DNA of 64,000 nt from Thermoplasmatota archaeon (lineage in GTDB: Archaea; Thermoplasmatota; Thermoplasmata; Thermoplasmatales; GCA-001856825): assembly GCA_023381415.1 (NCBI GenBank), contig JAMCUN010000032.1:27025-91024 (forward strand). The letters run 5' to 3'. The stretch's first letter is position 1, and each line of letters opens with the position of its first letter. Shown here piece by piece: positions 1 through 8,493 of this stretch. The translations under genes were made by a program, and so were the position numbers. The notes beneath the pieces were generated by a model. The model saw nothing but the letters and a program-made list of their open reading frames with translations. It did no database searches and had not been told where the DNA came from.

Positions 1-728
1 CAGGGAGCAGGATAAAGGAAGAAGACATTGAGGAAAAGCTTGACGAAATTGGCAGATACGGGATAAGAGTAGTGGACATAGGAGGACAGAGCACTAGGCC
101 AGGAAGTGAGAGAATTTCGCCTCAGGAGGAAATCAGGAGGATATCAAAGGCGGTAGAAGCCTCACTCAACAGGAAGTTTATAGTGTCAATTGACTCATTC
201 GAACCCGAAGTTCTTCGGAACTGCCTGGAGATGGGTGTCCATTTGATCAATGACGTAACAGGTCTCGAGAACGAGGAGATTGGGAGGCTTGCCAGGAAAT
301 ACGATACCCCACTGGTTATCATGCACAAGAAGGGTGACTTCAAGACAATGCAGAATTCGCCTTCTTATGAAAATGTGATAAATGAAATCATTTACTTTTT
401 CTACCAAAAAATTTCCCTAGCTGCAAGGCTGGGGATAGAGGATAACATCGTTCTAGACCCGGGAATTGGATTCGGAAAGAGAGTGGAGGATAACCTGGCC
501 ATCATAAATAATCTCAGGGATCTCAGGCTCGGCCATCCACTTCTGATCGGACTCTCAAGAAAGAACTTCATTGGAGTGATAATGAACGAACCGGTGGGTG
601 AGAGAGGAGAGTCTTCCCTGATCCTTAACACGATTTCACTAATGAATGGTGCTGATATGATCAGAGTCCATGATGTACGTGAAAATTCGAAATTAATAAA
701 AATAATAAAAAAGTTAAAAGAGAATTAG
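1..728 (+). CDS. folP: Dihydropteroate synthase, 5' end outside window
   Basis: This is the C-terminal part of a dihydropteroate synthase, which joins p-aminobenzoate (or an analogue) to a pterin pyrophosphate in folate-type cofactor synthesis. The open frame runs to the left edge of the window, so the gene is cut there; the listed GTG at 72 is internal. Visible family motifs are DIGGQSTRPG just after base 72, SIDSFEPEV, the INDVTG motif, LDPGIGFGK and GLSRKNFIG, in the order expected for this TIM barrel. It converges on hppA and the two stop codons overlap by a few bases. A folate route would also fit the folate-dependent PurH at 51 kb. Confidence 0.9.
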   Translation, partial: GSRIKEEDIEEKLDEIGRYGIRVVDIGGQSTRPGSERISPQEEIRRISKAVEASLNRKFIVSIDSFEPEVLRNCLEMGVHLINDVTGLENEEIGRLARKYDTPLVIMHKKGDFKTMQNSPSYENVINEIIYFFYQKISLAARLGIEDNIVLDPGIGFGKRVEDNLAIINNLRDLRLGHPLLIGLSRKNFIGVIMNEPVGERGESSLILNTISLMNGADMIRVHDVRENSKLIKIIKKLKEN

Positions 729-2806
729 ATATGCAGCAGGTAGTGGTACATTATTATCGATACGAACAGTATCGATATGGTGTTAACAACCTTTATCAGT
801 GGGTTTATTGCAGGACCTGCGGTGTCTTTCGTAGCATCACCCACAGTATCTCCAACTACTGCAGCCTTGTGGGCATCTGATCCCTTCCCTCCGTACTTCC
901 CCTGCTCTATGTACTTCTTTGCGTTGTCCCATGCCCCTCCCCCAACTGTCATCATTATCGCCAACGGGAATCCTGCTATTATCACTCCCATGAGGAGGCC
1001 GCTAACTGCAAGTGGTCCAAGCACGAACCCTACAACTATAGGAGTGAGCACAGCTATAAGTGCAGGGACCATGAGCTGTTTCAGTGCCTCCTTTGTGACT
1101 ATGTCAACAGCCTTACCGTAATCAGGCTCATCCTCCCCTGTCAGTATCTTAGGCTTAAGCTTGAACTGTGACCTGACTTCCTCGACAATAGCAGAAGCCG
1201 CTTTCCCCACAGCATTCATGAGATAGGAAGTAAAGAAGAACGGAAGAGATCCTCCTATTATCAGTCCTGATACCACGATAGGGTCAGTTAGTTGAATGCT
1301 CTGGAAACCAGGTACCTTGTCTATTGAGAACTGGTATGCAGCAAATAGTGTTAGGGCTGCAAGTGCAGCACTACCTATGGCATATCCCTTCGTCACTGCC
1401 TTGGTTGTGTTTCCGACAGCATCGAGCGGGTCAGTAACTTCATCTCTTGTCTTCTTATCGAATCCGGACATCTCTGCTATTCCACCTGCATTGTCAGTTA
1501 TTGGCCCGTATGAATCTATTGAGATGATCATGCCAGTTGCAGATAGCATGCTTGCGGCAGCTATTGCTATGCCGTAGAGGCCCATGGATGAATTGCTACC
1601 GAAAGAAGTGGAGGTAATGAAGAAAGATATTACGATTCCACCAATGATCACCACAGCTGGAATGAATACAGCCTGTAACCCGTAGGAAAGTCCAGTGATA
1701 ATGTTTGTTCCTGAACCCGTGACGGATGACTTTGCAATCCTTGCAACAGGGCTGAACCTTTCGGAGGTGTAGTATTCCGTCACATATACTATAACACCCA
1801 TTATTACCATCCCAATTATGGCATCGAAGTATATAGCAAGGTTACCGTTCATCAGGTAGTAGTCCACAACGTAGAATAGAACTGCTGAAAGCAAAACAGT
1901 CGCTATGAGCCCCTTGTAAAGGGCAGTCATTATTCTCTGCTTCCCACTCTTCTTTACGAAGAACGAGCCGACAATTGTAGCGAGAAGGGCCGTTCCTCCT
2001 ATCGCGAGGGGAAGAATGACTATGCTTCTAGTGATGCGCGAGCTGAGGTCATTAGTGTAGATAAAATATCCAACCAGCATAGCAGAAAGCGCAGTCACAA
2101 CGTATGTTTCGAACAGGTCCGCTCCCATTCCTGCGCAATCTCCAACATTGTCTCCCACATTATCCGCTATCACAGCTGGATTTCTTGGATCATCTTCAGG
2201 TATCCCAACTTCCACCTTACCCACCAGGTCAGCCCCAACATCCGCCCCCTTCGTGTATATCCCTCCACCTACCCTGGCAAAGAGGCTCACGAGAGAAGCA
2301 CCGAAGATGTACCCTATCATCAGGACAGGGTTTCCGAACCACATGTAGAAGAGAACAAGTCCCAGTAAGGCGAGTGAGGCAACTATCAGACCTGTGACTG
2401 TTCCTCCCCTGAATGCTAGCTTCAATGCAGGGTTCAACCCCTTCTTCGCCTCGATCGCGCAACGAACATTTGCCCTGACAGATATGCTCATTCCTATGAG
2501 ACCGGCTACTGCCGAACCTATTGCACCAACAAGGAAGCCAAGCGTAAGCTTCCATGCAACAGAGATGCCGGATTCAAAATAGAAGGCAATGAATATTACA
2601 ACCGCCAGAATTGCAGCAAATATGAAGACGTTGGTGTACTGCCTCCTCATGTATGCATTAGCCCCCTGGCGGATTGAGGCCGATATCTTTTTCGGTTTCT
2701 CCTCCGTCACTGGAATCCTCAGCAGAAGGTAACTCTGAATCACTGCATACGCTACCCCTATGAGGGCAGAGACGAGTATGAAAACTTCCCAACTGAATGT
2801 GTTCAA
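725..2806 (-). CDS. hppA: Membrane-bound proton-pumping pyrophosphatase, K+-independent type
   Basis: An integral membrane PPase that hydrolyses PPi and exports ions, with roughly 15-16 hydrophobic segments over about 693 residues, normal for the family. Seen motifs: DVGADLVGKVE, the DNVGDNVGDCAGMGADL substrate-binding stretch, GGAWDNAKKY and GDTVGDATKDTAGP near the C-terminus. The subtype-deciding segment reads GNTTKAVTKG, with Lys and Thr where K+-dependent enzymes have Ala and Gly, so this should be a K+-independent H+ pump. The ORF track starts at 2848, but a TTG at 2806 lies right after the strong ribosome site GGAGGAGATA, so I use that start. It follows adkA and would pull ATP sulfurylase forward by removing PPi. 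Confidence 0.93.
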   Translation of the reverse strand: MNTFSWEVFILVSALIGVAYAVIQSYLLLRIPVTEEKPKKISASIRQGANAYMRRQYTNVFIFAAILAVVIFIAFYFESGISVAWKLTLGFLVGAIGSAVAGLIGMSISVRANVRCAIEAKKGLNPALKLAFRGGTVTGLIVASLALLGLVLFYMWFGNPVLMIGYIFGASLVSLFARVGGGIYTKGADVGADLVGKVEVGIPEDDPRNPAVIADNVGDNVGDCAGMGADLFETYVVTALSAMLVGYFIYTNDLSSRITRSIVILPLAIGGTALLATIVGSFFVKKSGKQRIMTALYKGLIATVLLSAVLFYVVDYYLMNGNLAIYFDAIIGMVIMGVIVYVTEYYTSERFSPVARIAKSSVTGSGTNIITGLSYGLQAVFIPAVVIIGGIVISFFITSTSFGSNSSMGLYGIAIAAASMLSATGMIISIDSYGPITDNAGGIAEMSGFDKKTRDEVTDPLDAVGNTTKAVTKGYAIGSAALAALTLFAAYQFSIDKVPGFQSIQLTDPIVVSGLIIGGSLPFFFTSYLMNAVGKAASAIVEEVRSQFKLKPKILTGEDEPDYGKAVDIVTKEALKQLMVPALIAVLTPIVVGFVLGPLAVSGLLMGVIIAGFPLAIMMTVGGGAWDNAKKYIEQGKYGGKGSDAHKAAVVGDTVGDATKDTAGPAINPLIKVVNTISILFVSIIMYHYLLHI

Positions 2807-2822
2807 AAATATCTCCTCCAGA

Positions 2823-3383
2823 TCACTTTCCTTTGCCCTGTGAGCCAATCACAGATGATATCTTCTTGGCTGCCTCGTCTGCCTTCCCCTCTTCATTCAT
2901 CACGATCATAAACGGGCAACCTGCACTGCTGGAATAGGATACTGCATAATTCCTGTTAATTTCGGTGTGCATTCTTATGCTGTCTATAGTGTCATTGTCC
3001 CTGTTTCTCCCAGCATCTTTCTTCCTTCTCTCAAAAACTTTTGTGGGATCTGCCTCTATAGAAATTAGAAGGTCAGGCTTTAGTTCCTTAAGTACGTGCG
3101 CAGGTAGTCCAGGGAGGTATCCGCACTCCGTTGCAATGGAGAAGTGGGTATCTATGATCACAGATTTGATCGTGGAAAGATATCTTGCAGCCAGCTTCTG
3201 GATTTCCTTCTGCTTCTCCACCGGTAATTTCCTCATCTCATCCCTGTCCTTCACGTATTTCTTTCTTTTAGCCTCCTTCAGCATTATGTCACCGTAGTTT
3301 TCAACCCTGAATCCTTCTTTGACAAGCCCGTCCAGTACAGTGGTTTTTCCAACCCCAGGTATTCCTCCAATTATTACTCTCGT
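2823..3383 (-). CDS. adkA: Archaeal-type adenylate kinase with apparent ACG start
   Basis: The frame encodes a compact archaeal adenylate kinase (ATP + AMP = 2 ADP) of about 186 residues, the usual family length. The P-loop GGIPGVGKTT, the RDEMRKLP motif, the segment IIDTHFSIATECGYLPGLP and the NRDND region agree with AdkA rather than bacterial Adk. The first ATG (3284) falls after the P-loop, so the true start is upstream. In frame, between a TAA and the P-loop, there is no ATG, GTG or TTG; an ACG at 3383 sits six bases behind GGAGGG, exactly where a start is expected. Either a near-cognate start or a base error (ATG to ACG). The gene could recycle AMP released by APS reductase. Confidence 0.85.
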   Translation of the reverse strand, partial: TRVIIGGIPGVGKTTVLDGLVKEGFRVENYGDIMLKEAKRKKYVKDRDEMRKLPVEKQKEIQKLAARYLSTIKSVIIDTHFSIATECGYLPGLPAHVLKELKPDLLISIEADPTKVFERRKKDAGRNRDNDTIDSIRMHTEINRNYAVSYSSSAGCPFMIVMNEEGKADEAAKKISSVIGSQGKGK

Positions 3384-3806
3384 TTAAATCCCTCCGAATA
3401 AGTCAAAATTCAACGGAAGTCCATCCGTCGTTCTCATCATTCTTGAGGCCCGATATTGTTCTCTCTGAGACCGTGGAAGACCGCAAACGTAGCAAGGTGA
3501 ATATTCAATTACCGCACTCTGTGAAGACAAAGGTCCACGAGATCTGTCAATTCTTCCGCCATCCCTGAAGTTGGTAAGATTGTGTCTATCATTCCTGACT
3601 GCTCCATATCTTGTTTCAAAGGCGGGTCTATAAAGTTCACGTCCTTCTGAATCCACTTCAGGGGTTCCCTCCTTCATTCCAAGTATTTCTAAGACTCTTC
3701 TTTCCAAGCATCTGATGGCAAGAACGTCATCATCCTTTTGGTTCCCCTCACCGATCTCAGAGCTGTCAGCATTGGTCTCCATAGCAGGCCCATTACCAAT
3801 ACCCAT
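3384..3806 (-). CDS. Hypothetical protein heading the adkA-hppA unit
   Basis: I do not recognise this 140-residue frame. It is mostly charged and polar, with one CxxC pair in CYVCGLP near residue 105 and no membrane segment. It fills the gap between qmoC and adkA, its stop codon is immediately followed by the adkA start, and its last codons contain the adkA ribosome site. One of the five exact palindromes of the sulfur island lies just upstream. The AT-rich element after that palindrome would place transcription start near 3788, so the second Met at 3782 could be the real start. It may be a true small gene or a leader for adkA. Confidence 0.5.
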   Translation of the reverse strand: MGIGNGPAMETNADSSEIGEGNQKDDDVLAIRCLERRVLEILGMKEGTPEVDSEGRELYRPAFETRYGAVRNDRHNLTNFRDGGRIDRSRGPLSSQSAVIEYSPCYVCGLPRSQREQYRASRMMRTTDGLPLNFDLFGGI

Positions 3807-3826
3807 CTTCGATTAAGAACACCGCA

Positions 3827-3840
3827 CCTTATCCGTAAGG
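3827..3840. promoter_or_regulatory. Palindromic operator CCTTA-N4-TAAGG
   Basis: Exact palindrome CCTTATCCGTAAGG between qmoC and the 140-residue gene that precedes adkA and hppA. The flank TAAGGCATTTT is also found at the apr site (11027-11040). It lies 21 bases upstream of the listed ATG, in the position of a promoter-proximal regulator site. Confidence 0.65.
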
Positions 3841-3887
3841 CATTTTCGGAGATTCTCAATCTTTAATGAGGGAATGTAAAAGTTCCT

Positions 3888-5006
3888 CTATACAGCTGGT
3901 CTGCGTCCTATGGAGGTCAGATAGGTCAATGCGAAGAACCTGTATGCAAGGTGCGCAAATTTTGAGTATGGGAAATAGGCAACTAGCATGAATACTAGAA
4001 TGAGATGTATCATATAGGTCCAATAGGCCAAAGAAATGCCGTCCAGGCGGAGGAGTTCCATGACGAATCCTGTGCACACTATCAGGAGGAGGAGAATGAG
4101 GAAGAACCAGTCGAAGTAGGTATCCTCTTTGGGGACCTTGCTCGTAGTCCTGTTGATTATGGCTATAAGTAGACCTGGCAATATCAGGACTGTTCCTATG
4201 TTCCCTATGATATTCTGGGGTTCCCCAAGCAAAGCGTGGGAGAATCCGAATACGTGAATCTCTAGTGCACCTGTAAATGTTGCAAGGAGCAGGACGCAAA
4301 ACCCGTAGAATATCAGGATGTGGGCATAGTACCTATTGCGGTTAGAACCGCATACGCTGAACCAGGTATGCAGGATGACGTCCTTGAGGGTCAATATCGC
4401 AGCAATCACAGCGTTCATTTTACCCTTCTTCTGCTTGCTCAAAGTCCTGTAATACCTGAAACATCCGTAGAGGAGCGCGAGTATCGCATATGCCCCAACT
4501 ATTATTCCTGCAGTATCCAGATAATTGTAAGGAACAAGGCTTGAGAAGTAGATTGGACCGCCATTTGGGACCCTGATTCCTGTCGCCAGGAAGAACACAA
4601 TCATGAGGACGACCGGGACGAGCGCAAATAAAGCAAGGAATGCTTTCTTTGAAAATGCCCTTGATATAGCTCTCGGCCATGAGTATGTTTCTATCACCAT
4701 TGAACGAAGGGCACCAAGGACGCTCCCAGGTTTTGCATTTCTCGGGCATTCCTTTGAGCAGTCTTCACAGTTATGGCACATCCAAATGTCAGGGTCTGCC
4801 ATTAGCTTGTCCTTCAACCCCCACTGAGTCCAGAGCATCTCCTTCCTCGGGAAAGGGGACTCAGATGGACTGAGCGGACAGACCACGGAGCATTCCGAGC
4901 ATTGCATGCACTTCTTGACGTCTCCTCCTCCCCTTCTTGTAACTTCGTTCACGAAATTCAAGTCAACTTCTATCCTCTGCCTAGAAACTGGATTGGAGGT
5001 ACTCAC
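3888..5006 (-). CDS. qmoC: QmoC, quinone-interacting membrane subunit
   Basis: QmoC passes electrons between the membrane quinone pool and the cytoplasmic QmoAB flavoproteins, which work with APS reductase. The N-terminal part is HdrC-like with two ferredoxin-type clusters (CMQCSECSVVCP and CHNCEDCSKECP); the C-terminal part has about six membrane segments with scattered His residues, as in the HdrE/NarI cytochrome b fold. The ORF track starts at 5057 inside qmoB. A GTG at 5006, seven bases after AGGGGG and just behind the qmoB stop, is a better start and gives about 372 residues. It is the last gene of the aprBA-qmoABC run. Confidence 0.9.
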   Translation of the reverse strand: MSTSNPVSRQRIEVDLNFVNEVTRRGGGDVKKCMQCSECSVVCPLSPSESPFPRKEMLWTQWGLKDKLMADPDIWMCHNCEDCSKECPRNAKPGSVLGALRSMVIETYSWPRAISRAFSKKAFLALFALVPVVLMIVFFLATGIRVPNGGPIYFSSLVPYNYLDTAGIIVGAYAILALLYGCFRYYRTLSKQKKGKMNAVIAAILTLKDVILHTWFSVCGSNRNRYYAHILIFYGFCVLLLATFTGALEIHVFGFSHALLGEPQNIIGNIGTVLILPGLLIAIINRTTSKVPKEDTYFDWFFLILLLLIVCTGFVMELLRLDGISLAYWTYMIHLILVFMLVAYFPYSKFAHLAYRFFALTYLTSIGRRPAV

Positions 5007-5007
5007 G

Positions 5008-7218
5008 TTAAAGCCCCCTGAATGGATTTGGCCCAAACTTCCTGACAGATTCAACAAAACCGTCTATTATGTTACCAACCTTGCTCCAGTCCGAAAGCTC
5101 TATCTGCTCAATCCTGAGCCTTTCAGGCTCAAGGGCCAGATTGTCAAGTGTCTCTTTGAGGGCTTTCAACCTCTGGCTCTCAAGTTCAGAACCCCTGACG
5201 AAGTGGCACTGATAATCGCTACCGTATTTGCATCCCAGGAACAGCAATCCGTCTATTCCCTCAGAGAGAGAATCAGCTACCAGGACGCTGTTTACTGACC
5301 CGAGGCACCTGACAGGTATTATCCTGACTTCCTCGCTGTACTTCATCCTCTCCCTGGAAGCGATGTCAAGTGCTGGATATGCATCGTTTTCACAGGCGAA
5401 GACTACGATCCTCAACTTGTCATCTTCTTCTGGAATCTTTATTGATTTTATCATGCTGTGCAGGATGTCGACAGAATATTGCTTGAATGAAATCGCCTGG
5501 ACCGGGCAGGCGCCCATGCATATTCCGCAATCCCTGCATCTAAGAGGGTTGTAGAGGGGGAAGGTCTTAGCATCCTCATCGATTGCTCCAAAGGGGCACT
5601 CCTCAGTGCATCTCCTGCACTGTGTGCATCTTTGAAGTGAGATTGTGAGATGATCCTCCTCCCCAACCTTTGGTGGCCCTATTATCAATCCCCTATCTGC
5701 AAGCTCCACTGTCTGTATTGCCTTCAGTGCGGCACCCTTTGCGTCAATTTCACACGTTGCAACATTTGAGGGGGACCTGGCAGTCCCTGCCGCGAATATA
5801 CCCGTCCTTCTGGATTCATAGGGGAAGCATACGTAGTGTGAATCCGGGAACCCATCCATGAGCGTAGGCAACTCGGGGCCCTGTCTGTACCTCAAGTTAA
5901 GTATATGTTCCCCAGAGGTGGCAGTAGCACCATCAGAGAGTTTGTAGGGATTCAGGTGTGAATACGAGAGTGGTCCATTTTCTGGATGCTCCTCCTTCAC
6001 GTTGTACATTCCGAATTCAGAAGAAATCATCCCGGTTGCAAGTACAACCTTGTCCACCCTGATATCAGTTCCAAAATCCAGGAAACCACCGTTTAATTTG
6101 AGTTCCATACCAGGCTCACCGTCATTCCACGAAATTTCATCAACGTCTGCCTTCGCAAGGAATATCCCACTGTCTTCCTGAGCCTTCTTGTAGAATTCCT
6201 CATAAACTCCCAGGGCCCTCATGTCCTTATAGAAGATGAATACCTTTGAGTCCCTCACTCTCTCCCTTATCTGGAGTGCTTCTTTCAGAGAAGCGGCACA
6301 ACAAACGCTTGAACAGTAGGGGAGGTTCTGATCGTCTCTCTGCCCGGCACACAGCACAAATGCAAATGTCTTTTGATTCGCAAAGGAGTTTCCGTCCTTC
6401 AGGAGTTTCTCCAGTTCGAGAGTTGTAATTATGTCAGGATTCAGCCCATACTTGTACTTCTTTATCTTGCTGGCGTCATACGGTTTCCATCCTGTGGCAA
6501 CTATTATGGACCCCACCCTTATGATGGCCTCAGAACTTGGGCTCTTTATCTGGACATCAAACATTCCCGGTTGACCTGATATTGATCCAATTGAACTCGA
6601 CAAGAATGTTTTGATCCTGCTATCCTCCTTGAGGCGTGCAATCCTTTCATTGATAAAGGAAGATGCGTCGACCGTATCCCTGTACGGTGACTTGACGGGA
6701 AGAATCCTTCCATATTCCGCAACCTTTCCACCTAGCTTTCCCTCCTTCTCTACCAGGAACACGTTGTAGTTTGCCTTAGCTGCCTCTAGTGCGGCGGTTA
6801 TGCCCGTTATCCCCCCTCCAATTACAAGAATGTCCTTTGAAATTTCTTCGTCTATCAAGGTTGCAAGAGATTTCCGCATGACGGAATTTATCCCCATCCT
6901 CAGGTAGTCTTCCGCCATACTCTGCATCGCCTCGTTTGATTGATGCGACCAAATGATTCCTTCCCTTAGGTTCACCCTCTCCAGTATGGAATCATTTTCT
7001 ACGCTGAAATTGGCCTGTTTCTCCCTTGGGGAGCAGGCCGCAATGACGACGTTTCCGTGAACATTCCTTAGTAATTCGGGGCTGTTGCACAATTCGCTGG
7101 ATATTGATACCTCCCCCTTGAACTCCCTTTCGGCTATCCCCTTCAGTTTCTCGATGTCTAGCTTCTTGCCTATATCGCACCCGCTGCATATCAGGACGTT
7201 TAGCTTCATTTCGTTCAT
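5008..7218 (-). CDS. qmoB: QmoB, HdrA/MvhD-like flavoprotein
   Basis: A 736-residue HdrA-like protein. A short N-terminal region with CSGC precedes a FAD-binding domain (VIGGGITG around residue 132). Two [4Fe-4S] motifs follow near residues 529-575 (CTQCRRCTEECP and CRDCGICMGACP), then a C-terminal MvhD-like domain with VFACEN, VRCLGSVNS and LGCKYGSDYQC. This domain order is that of QmoB. It would relay electrons within QmoABC towards AprAB, possibly with flavin-based electron confurcation as has been proposed for the complex. The start overlaps the qmoA stop by four bases, indicating translational coupling. Confidence 0.92.
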   Translation of the reverse strand: MNEMKLNVLICSGCDIGKKLDIEKLKGIAEREFKGEVSISSELCNSPELLRNVHGNVVIAACSPREKQANFSVENDSILERVNLREGIIWSHQSNEAMQSMAEDYLRMGINSVMRKSLATLIDEEISKDILVIGGGITGITAALEAAKANYNVFLVEKEGKLGGKVAEYGRILPVKSPYRDTVDASSFINERIARLKEDSRIKTFLSSSIGSISGQPGMFDVQIKSPSSEAIIRVGSIIVATGWKPYDASKIKKYKYGLNPDIITTLELEKLLKDGNSFANQKTFAFVLCAGQRDDQNLPYCSSVCCAASLKEALQIRERVRDSKVFIFYKDMRALGVYEEFYKKAQEDSGIFLAKADVDEISWNDGEPGMELKLNGGFLDFGTDIRVDKVVLATGMISSEFGMYNVKEEHPENGPLSYSHLNPYKLSDGATATSGEHILNLRYRQGPELPTLMDGFPDSHYVCFPYESRRTGIFAAGTARSPSNVATCEIDAKGAALKAIQTVELADRGLIIGPPKVGEEDHLTISLQRCTQCRRCTEECPFGAIDEDAKTFPLYNPLRCRDCGICMGACPVQAISFKQYSVDILHSMIKSIKIPEEDDKLRIVVFACENDAYPALDIASRERMKYSEEVRIIPVRCLGSVNSVLVADSLSEGIDGLLFLGCKYGSDYQCHFVRGSELESQRLKALKETLDNLALEPERLRIEQIELSDWSKVGNIIDGFVESVRKFGPNPFRGL

Positions 7219-8459
7219 TTCCTCACTCCCGAATTCCGCAGTAGCTGTATTGCACTCAGGGTGGCCGCTTCCGCATCCTGATTGGACTGGCTTACATCAC
7301 CAACCTTGTGTGCGACCCCACACGAGAATAGGCCATCGTCGCTTACAAATCCATTTTCATCATATGAGACCCCTTTTATGCCACTGGCCACTGAACTTGG
7401 TTCCATTCCAGTCGCAAGAACTACAAACTCGACCTCCCTTCCAACCTTGGTTCCAGAAAGGGTATCCTCGGCCTGGACCAGAAGATTATCGTTTCCGAGC
7501 TCATCTATCTTTGACACTTTTCCCCTGATAAATTCAACGCTACGGTCTGATTCAAGCCTTTTCAGGAAATGTTCGTATATACCGTACGCCCTGAGGTCGA
7601 TATAGAATATCTGTATCTTGATTTCTGGATACAGCGTTTTCAGATAGTTGGCCTGTTTGATGGTGGCAAGGCAGCAGACCTGGGAGCAATACTTCAGGTT
7701 GTTTTCGTCCCTTGAACCTGCGCATTGCACGAAAGCGACGCTCTTTGGTTCCTTTCCATCAGATCTCCTGACAATCCTGCCGCTGAAAGGCCCGTTAGGA
7801 GACGCTATTCGTTCCATCATCAGGTTAGTCACAACGTTCTTGAACTTCCCGAACCCAAGGTAATGGATTTTTTCAGCGTCGTATTGCTTCCATCCAGTCG
7901 ATATTATTACTGCCCTGGCATCAATGGTAATGTTTTTCCCCTTTTCCGTCAGATCAATTGCCCCATAGGCACAGGCTTCTACGCATTTTGAGCATTCAAC
8001 CCCTTTACAATTCCTTTGGTCTATCACGTATCTGTTGGGGAATGCATACTGGTGAGGGAGGTATATTGCCTTCGTCGTGTCCATGCCGAAGTTGAAGTCG
8101 TTCTCCCTTGATACATCGCAGGCTTCTACGCATTTTCCGCAGGAGGTGCATCTATCATTTACAAATCTCGGGCTGAGGGTTATCTCCGCAGTGTAGTCTG
8201 ATCCGCCTTTGGAAACATTTTTGACTTCAGCCCCCGTATATATCGTAAGGTTTCTCAGATTCTTGGCTCTCCTGAGCAGTATTTCAAGCCCACATTGAGG
8301 AGGGCAGAGCTTCGGAAAATATTTGTAGAATTGGACAACCCTCCCGCCTAGGTAGAAGTTTTTCTCCACCAGCGTGACGTTGTACCCTATTTCCGCTGCT
8401 TCCACTGCAGCAGTGATTCCTGCTATACCTCCTCCGACTACCAGTACATCTGTGTTCAA
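7215..8459 (-). CDS. qmoA: QmoA, HdrA-like flavoprotein
   Basis: A 414-residue HdrA-type flavoprotein of the Qmo complex. The FAD dinucleotide motif VVGGGIAG begins near residue 7; CPPQCG follows at 52-57; two ferredoxin-type clusters sit at residues 104-114 (CTSCGKCVEAC) and 151-163 (CKGVECSKCVEAC). It lacks the extra MvhD part, which separates it from QmoB. Located between aprA and qmoB on the same strand, it is the expected electron partner of AprAB in sulfate reducers. Confidence 0.92.
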   Translation of the reverse strand: MNTDVLVVGGGIAGITAAVEAAEIGYNVTLVEKNFYLGGRVVQFYKYFPKLCPPQCGLEILLRRAKNLRNLTIYTGAEVKNVSKGGSDYTAEITLSPRFVNDRCTSCGKCVEACDVSRENDFNFGMDTTKAIYLPHQYAFPNRYVIDQRNCKGVECSKCVEACAYGAIDLTEKGKNITIDARAVIISTGWKQYDAEKIHYLGFGKFKNVVTNLMMERIASPNGPFSGRIVRRSDGKEPKSVAFVQCAGSRDENNLKYCSQVCCLATIKQANYLKTLYPEIKIQIFYIDLRAYGIYEHFLKRLESDRSVEFIRGKVSKIDELGNDNLLVQAEDTLSGTKVGREVEFVVLATGMEPSSVASGIKGVSYDENGFVSDDGLFSCGVAHKVGDVSQSNQDAEAATLSAIQLLRNSGVRK

Positions 8460-8493
8460 GTCGCTACATCCCTAAAAAAAGAAGGGGAAAGGA

